Below, piece after piece: positions 24,523 through 28,749 of a stretch of DNA of 28,749 bases. The stretch is from NCBI RefSeq assembly GCF_042654605.1, contig NZ_JBHSGT010000062.1, positions 1 through 28,749 of the forward strand. Reading direction: 5' to 3'. Each line of letters opens with the position of its first letter. Positions within the stretch are counted from its first letter, which is position 1. Position numbers and translations under genes: made by a program. A model generated the notes under the pieces. That model was not told where the DNA came from and ran no database searches. It worked only from the letters and a program-made list of their open reading frames with translations. Source of the stretch: Enterococcus_I eurekensis. GTDB taxonomy: Bacteria > Bacillota > Bacilli > Lactobacillales > Enterococcaceae.

Positions 24523-24558
24523 TTCAAAAATAAAGCTAGGACAGTTCCCTGCCCTAGC
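24523..24558 (-). terminator. terminator between secA and prfB
   Basis: The stem GCTAGGGCAG/CTGTCCTAGC (24549-24558 with 24535-24544, one G-T pair) with a GGAA tetraloop and a following T-rich tract lies 9 bases past the secA stop. As no clear prfB promoter follows, prfB may depend on readthrough. Confidence 0.75.
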
Positions 24559-24567
24559 AATTTGATT

Positions 24568-27072
24568 TTATACTAGTTTGTTTCTGCCATGACAGTTTTT
24601 GAATTTTTTCCCGCTGCCACATGGACACAAATCATTACGTCCAACTTGAGCAAACGCTTCTTGATTTGCAACTGGTGCATTCATTTTTTCTTCTACGGGA
24701 GCGACTTGTTCTCTTTGAACGTTTTGACGAATCTCAGCTTTCATAAATAAACGAGTCACATCATATTCAATCGCACCGACCATTGCTTCAAACATTGAAT
24801 ATCCTTCTGTTTGATACTCAACTAATGGATTGTTTTGACCATATGCACGTAAGCCAACCGATTGGCGTAATTGATCCATTGCATCGATGTGATCTGTCCA
24901 CTTCGCATCAACTACACGTAAAATAACGACTTTTTCAAATTCCAGTAATTGCTCTGGACTATTTAAATGAGAAGCTTTTTCGTCAAATTTTTCTTGTGCT
25001 CTTGCTAATAGATACGCTTTGACTTCATCAGCTGTTTTACCTTCTAAGTCAGCGACTGAAATACTATCTTCATGGACTAAGACACCGCCGGCAAAATCGA
25101 CGATTCCTTCGTAATTCAATGTATTAGCGTCAAGCGAGACATGACCATCAACAGCTCGATCAATTGTACGTTGAACCATTCCCATTAATTGTGGTGATAA
25201 GTCTTCTGTCTCCATAATGACTTGTTGACGTTGACGATAGATTACTTCACGTTGCTCACGCATTACGTCATCATATTGTAAAACATTTTTACGGGTATCA
25301 TAGTTGTTACCTTCAACGCGTTTTTGAGCCGATTCAACTTGTTTTGTTAACATTTTACTTTGAATCACACTATCTTCTTCATCAATATTCATACGATCTA
25401 AAAAGGCTTTGATTCGATCAGAACCGAAACGACGCATGAGGTCATCTTCTAATGATAAGTAGAATTGTGAAACACCAGGATCTCCTTGACGTCCAGAACG
25501 TCCACGTAACTGATTATCAATACGACGAGACTCATGACGTTCCGTACCGATTACAGCTAGGCCACCTAATTCCGCTACACCTAAACCGAGCTTAATATCT
25601 GTTCCTCGACCAGCCATATTTGTCGCAATGGTAACAGCGCCTTTTTGTCCAGCGTTTAAAATAATTTCAGCTTCTTTAAAATGATTTTTCGCATTCAAGA
25701 CTTCATGCGGAACTTTTGCATGATTTAATAAATCAGATAAGTATTCTGAAGTTTCTACAGCAACCGTACCAACCAAGACAGGTTGTCCTTTACGATAACG
25801 CTCTTTAATGTCTTGGACAACAGCGACAAATTTACTTTGTAAAGTTGGATAAAGTAAATCAGGACGGTCATCACGAATAATTGGACGGTTTGTTGGAATT
25901 TGAATCACTTGGATATTATAAATTTCTCTAAATTCTTCTTCCTCTGTTTTAGCTGTTCCAGTCATCCCCGCAAGCTTTTTATACATACGGAAGAAGTTTT
26001 GGAAAGTGATTGAAGCCATTGTTTTGGTTTCATCTTCAATTTCAACGTTTTCTTTGGCTTCAATTGCTTGGTGTAATCCATCTGAATATCGACGGCCATC
26101 CATAATACGTCCAGTAAATTGGTCAACGATAAGAACTTTGCCTTCTTGAACGACATAATCAATGTCTCTTATCATAATATAATTGGCACGCAACGATTGA
26201 TCTAAGTGATGAGTCAATGCCGTATTTTCAATATCATATAAGTTATCTAAAGCGAATGTTTCTTCTGCTTTTTCAATTCCAGCTTCGGTTAATGTAATTG
26301 TTTTTGATTGAATATCAATTTTATAATCTTCATCGGCTTTTAAGCGTTTAACAAAGTTGTCCGCTCGCTCATAAAGGGCAGTTGATTTTTCTGCTTGTCC
26401 TGAAATAATTAAAGGTGTACGTGCTTCATCAATTAAAATTGAGTCGACTTCATCGACAATGGCAAAGTTTAATGGGCGTTGCACCATTTGATTTCGGTAA
26501 ACCACCATGTTATCACGTAAGTAATCAAAACCTAGTTCGTTATTGGTACTATAAGTAATATCGCAAGCATACGCTTCACGCTTTTCTTCTGAAGATTTTG
26601 AGTTGATGTTTAGGCCAACTGTCATTCCTAAAAAGTTATATAACTCACCCATTTCTGTTGAGTCACGTGTGGCCAAATATTCATTGACCGTTACAACGTG
26701 CACTCCTTCGCCCGTCAATGCATTTAAATAAACCGGCATCGTTGCTGTTAAAGTTTTTCCTTCACCGGTTCTCATCTCAGGTATGTTTCCGTCATGTAGA
26801 ACAATTCCACCCATTAACTGTACATGGTATGGATATAACCCTAAAACACGTTTTGCCGCTTCACGAACCACTGCAAAAGCCTCGGTTAATAATTCGTCTA
26901 AAGTCTCACCGTTTTGGTAACGTGTACGAAATTCATTTGTTTTTTCTTGTAATTGAGCATCTGATAACCCGCTCATTTCATCTGCTAGCAATTCAATTTT
27001 ATTCGCCATTTCGTCAAGGCGCTTTAATTCTTTTTTATCGTTTTCAATTAAATTCTTAAAAAAATTGGCCAT
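24568..27072 (-). CDS. secA: preprotein translocase ATPase SecA
   Basis: Motor that drives unfolded preproteins through SecYEG. 834 residues, a normal length. Walker A MRTGEGKTLTA at 100-110, the DEVD motif with IDEARTPLI near 205-220, helicase motif NMAGRGTDIKLG, and the QLRGRSGRQGDPG arginine-finger region are intact. It ends with the zinc-binding SEC-C motif CPCGSGKKFKNCHG. AAGGAG lies about 12 bases before the ATG, a little far. The upstream neighbour expected in enterococci, the ribosome hibernation factor gene, would lie beyond the terminator at 27221, where an insertion sequence now stands. Confidence 0.97.
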   Translation of the reverse strand: MANFFKNLIENDKKELKRLDEMANKIELLADEMSGLSDAQLQEKTNEFRTRYQNGETLDELLTEAFAVVREAAKRVLGLYPYHVQLMGGIVLHDGNIPEMRTGEGKTLTATMPVYLNALTGEGVHVVTVNEYLATRDSTEMGELYNFLGMTVGLNINSKSSEEKREAYACDITYSTNNELGFDYLRDNMVVYRNQMVQRPLNFAIVDEVDSILIDEARTPLIISGQAEKSTALYERADNFVKRLKADEDYKIDIQSKTITLTEAGIEKAEETFALDNLYDIENTALTHHLDQSLRANYIMIRDIDYVVQEGKVLIVDQFTGRIMDGRRYSDGLHQAIEAKENVEIEDETKTMASITFQNFFRMYKKLAGMTGTAKTEEEEFREIYNIQVIQIPTNRPIIRDDRPDLLYPTLQSKFVAVVQDIKERYRKGQPVLVGTVAVETSEYLSDLLNHAKVPHEVLNAKNHFKEAEIILNAGQKGAVTIATNMAGRGTDIKLGLGVAELGGLAVIGTERHESRRIDNQLRGRSGRQGDPGVSQFYLSLEDDLMRRFGSDRIKAFLDRMNIDEEDSVIQSKMLTKQVESAQKRVEGNNYDTRKNVLQYDDVMREQREVIYRQRQQVIMETEDLSPQLMGMVQRTIDRAVDGHVSLDANTLNYEGIVDFAGGVLVHEDSISVADLEGKTADEVKAYLLARAQEKFDEKASHLNSPEQLLEFEKVVILRVVDAKWTDHIDAMDQLRQSVGLRAYGQNNPLVEYQTEGYSMFEAMVGAIEYDVTRLFMKAEIRQNVQREQVAPVEEKMNAPVANQEAFAQVGRNDLCPCGSGKKFKNCHGRNKLV

Positions 27073-27220
27073 TACAACGTATATCTCCTTTTAATTCAAT
27101 TCTTATTCAAGTTAAGTATGATAAGTTTCTTCATTCCATTTTATCACGTGTTCCTTGCGATTGCTACATTTTCTATTGATTCCATATAAAAGAAGATTCT
27201 ATTTTAGCCTTATTTATAAC

Positions 27221-27254
27221 AAAAAAGGTAAAAGCCAAACTCAGCTTTTACCTT
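27221..27254 (-). terminator. terminator of a gene upstream of secA
   Basis: The stem GGTAAAAGC/GCTTTTACC (27227-27235 with 27244-27252) with an 8-base loop is followed on the minus strand by a T run. It serves a minus-strand gene to the right that is no longer adjacent. The insertion sequence begins 19 bases away. Confidence 0.8.
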
Positions 27255-27273
27255 CTATCATTCTTAAGATTAG

Positions 27274-28700
27274 GGCTGTATAATTTTTGATGTGGATGAA
27301 GAAATTCGTTCACATCTATTTTTTTAGAAAAAAATAGAAACATAAGAATTTCTCCGTTAAAATGATAGTATCGACACCACATTTTGAAAGGATGATTCTT
27401 ATATCTCATAACGATTGTATACGAAAAAGCATTGATTTAAAAGATAAAAATATTACTTTTGATCATTTATTTTGTGAGGAACTTGTGATAAAAGGCAGAA
27501 AATCAAAAGTTTATCACGCAAAGCTCACCTACCAGCCAGAGGGTTGTAAGGAATGTAAAAAGGGGAACACCAATCACTCGATTGTAAAGAATGGTTTTAT
27601 GCTCTCGAAAATAAAATGGATTAGCCACACTCGATACCCTACCTACCTCTTTTTAAGAAAACAGCGTTTCCTATGCCGTCAATGTGGAGCGAGTTTCCTA
27701 GCGGAATCATTGGAATTTGAAAAGCATTGTTTTATTGCACGTCGTTTGAAGCAGTCCGTACTTTTTGAGCTGTCTGATGCCTCCTCTTTTAAGGATATCG
27801 CTAAGCGACATGCCATTTCTAGCACGACAGTCATACGAATCCTTCGAAAAGCTGGTGAGGAACAAAGAAATCAATTCAAATCATTACCTGAAACCCTTTG
27901 TTTTGATGAGTTCACATCGACTAAAAATAAAAAGGGGAAATATAGCTTCATTTATTCAAATGCTTCCTCACATAAAATCATTGATATATTAATCGATAAC
28001 TTCTCGAAGTCGATTAAAGAGCATTTTTTAAGATACTCTTTAAAAGAAAGGTTAAAGGTAAAAGCGATTGTCGTCGATATGAATGCCGGTTATTTTAAAC
28101 TTGTGAAAGAATTATTTCCGAATGCATCCGTCGTCATTGATCGTTTTCATCTCGTTCAACTAATCAATCGCGCACTCAACGTCACAAGAATTAAAACAAT
28201 GAATACATATCGCACGGCTTCGCCGAGTGTAGCGAAAGACTATCGAAAATTAAAGCAATACTGGAAACTCTTTCTAAAAGAATCCAATGACTTAGATTAC
28301 CAAACGTACCACTATCATCGTCTCTTTAAGAAAGTGATAACGGAAACAGAAATTATGGATTATTTATTGAGCCTTAATTCTCAATTAAAAGAGACCTATC
28401 AACTTTATCAAGACTTACTTTATTGTTCAAAGAAAAACGATTATGAAGGGTTTAAAGACCTCATTTTGATGACGAAAAAACACGAGCTTTCACCTAGTAT
28501 GGAGACGTCCATTCTTACCTTAAAGAAACACCTACCACGAATTAAAAACACTTTCCAATCCCCCTTAAGCAACGGTTCCTTGGAAGGTTCAATTAATAAA
28601 ATCAAGCTGATTAAACGAATTGCTTATGGTTACAGAAATTTTTATAATTATCGCGATCGTATTCTTCTAAGTTTTACGGATAATCAAAACCTCCAGTGTG
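27274..28700 (+). mobile_element. ISL3-family insertion sequence, second copy, interrupted near its 3' end
   Basis: The left end starts GGCTGTATAATTTTTGATG and matches the copy at 66-1166 over the leader and the first three quarters of the transposase, with many single-base differences. It points right, the other copy points left. The matching right-end repeat is not reached before the sequence changes to an IS3-like terminus at about 28701. Confidence 0.85.
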
Positions 28701-28749
28701 TGAGCCGACCCCCAAAAGTTAGACCTAAAAATCTAACTTTTGGAGGTCG
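27362..28749 (+). pseudogene. ISL3-family transposase with lost start codon and interrupted end
   Basis: The frame is open from 27362 to the window edge without a stop. It carries the zinc-binding cysteines, CFDEF, VVDMN, IDRFH and the final catalytic glutamate in GSLEGSINKIK, so the DDE core is complete. The codon corresponding to the start of the other copy is ATA at 27401 instead of ATG. The in-frame ATGs at 27392 and 27362 remain, but the first overlaps the AAAGG site and the second lacks one. From about 28701 the frame reads into a foreign palindrome, so the last residues are not the native end. Expression of a working enzyme is doubtful. Confidence 0.75.
28701..28749. mobile_element. 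probable terminus of an IS3-family (IS150 group) element
   Basis: TGAGCCGACCCCCAAAAGTT begins with TG and resembles the terminal inverted repeats of IS150-type elements, which often carry CCCCAAAAGTTAGA. Bases 28706-28749 form an 18-base inverted repeat with one mismatch around an 8-base loop (AAAAGTTAGA...TCTAACTTTT), also typical of these ends. Only the edge is inside the window, so family and orientation are inferred. Confidence 0.55.

Noticed and set aside
66..28700. Composite transposon carrying the whole segment
   Set aside because: The cargo is essential core genes in their normal order, the copies are diverged and both look inactive, so independent insertions explain it better.

Overview
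The window is a low-GC Firmicutes chromosome segment, most likely Enterococcaceae (Enterococcus or Vagococcus-like). This rests on gene content and order: ccpA/pepQ, a galU-gpsA-lgt-hprK operon, a liaXYZ-type cell-envelope stress operon, phoU-pst, and ftsEX-prfB-secA. Nearly all genes lie on the minus strand. I recognise no rRNA, tRNA or CRISPR array. No database search was possible, so the genus is an inference.

Layout. (1) 1-1166: a few bases of an unrecognised neighbour, then a 3'-truncated ISL3-family insertion sequence. (2) 1172-8679: carbon-catabolite and envelope block. ccpA diverges from pepQ-ywbE across a region with a cre-like operator. Then come a YtxH/DUF948 pair and the operon hprK-lgt-gpsA-galU. 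(3) 8822-10522: an M3 oligoendopeptidase on the plus strand. (4) 10583-13164: liaX-liaY-liaZ with a tandemly duplicated terminator-like palindrome at its 3' end. (5) 13179-18387: the phosphate uptake operon pstS-pstC-pstA-pstB-pstB-phoU. It has a second candidate Pho-type promoter between pstS and pstC. (6) 18431-21668: cysK-cysE under a cysteine-specific T-box, and upstream a DUF1576-type membrane protein with two related halves. (7) 21671-27072: ftsE-ftsX, prfB with a programmed +1 frameshift, and secA. (8) 27221-28749: a terminator, a second ISL3 copy facing the other way, and what looks like the end of an IS3-family element that interrupts it.

How the genes work together. HprK phosphorylates HPr on serine in response to glycolytic flux, and CcpA uses that HPr as corepressor, so sensor kinase and regulator sit about 5.5 kb apart. 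GpsA, Lgt and GalU feed lipid, lipoprotein and glycopolymer synthesis. LiaXYZ guards the envelope against membrane-active peptides, FtsEX couples division to wall hydrolysis, and SecA exports the proteins, including lipoproteins such as PstS that Lgt modifies.

Most of the region is ordinary core genome. The accessory signals are the two defective, outward-facing ISL3 copies that bound it, the IS3-like end, the duplicated palindrome after liaZ, the Pho-box-like array inside the pst operon, and the cysteine/DUF1576 block between pstS and ftsX. I do not see a convincing undescribed defence or biosynthetic system. The least understood gene is the DUF1576 membrane protein.
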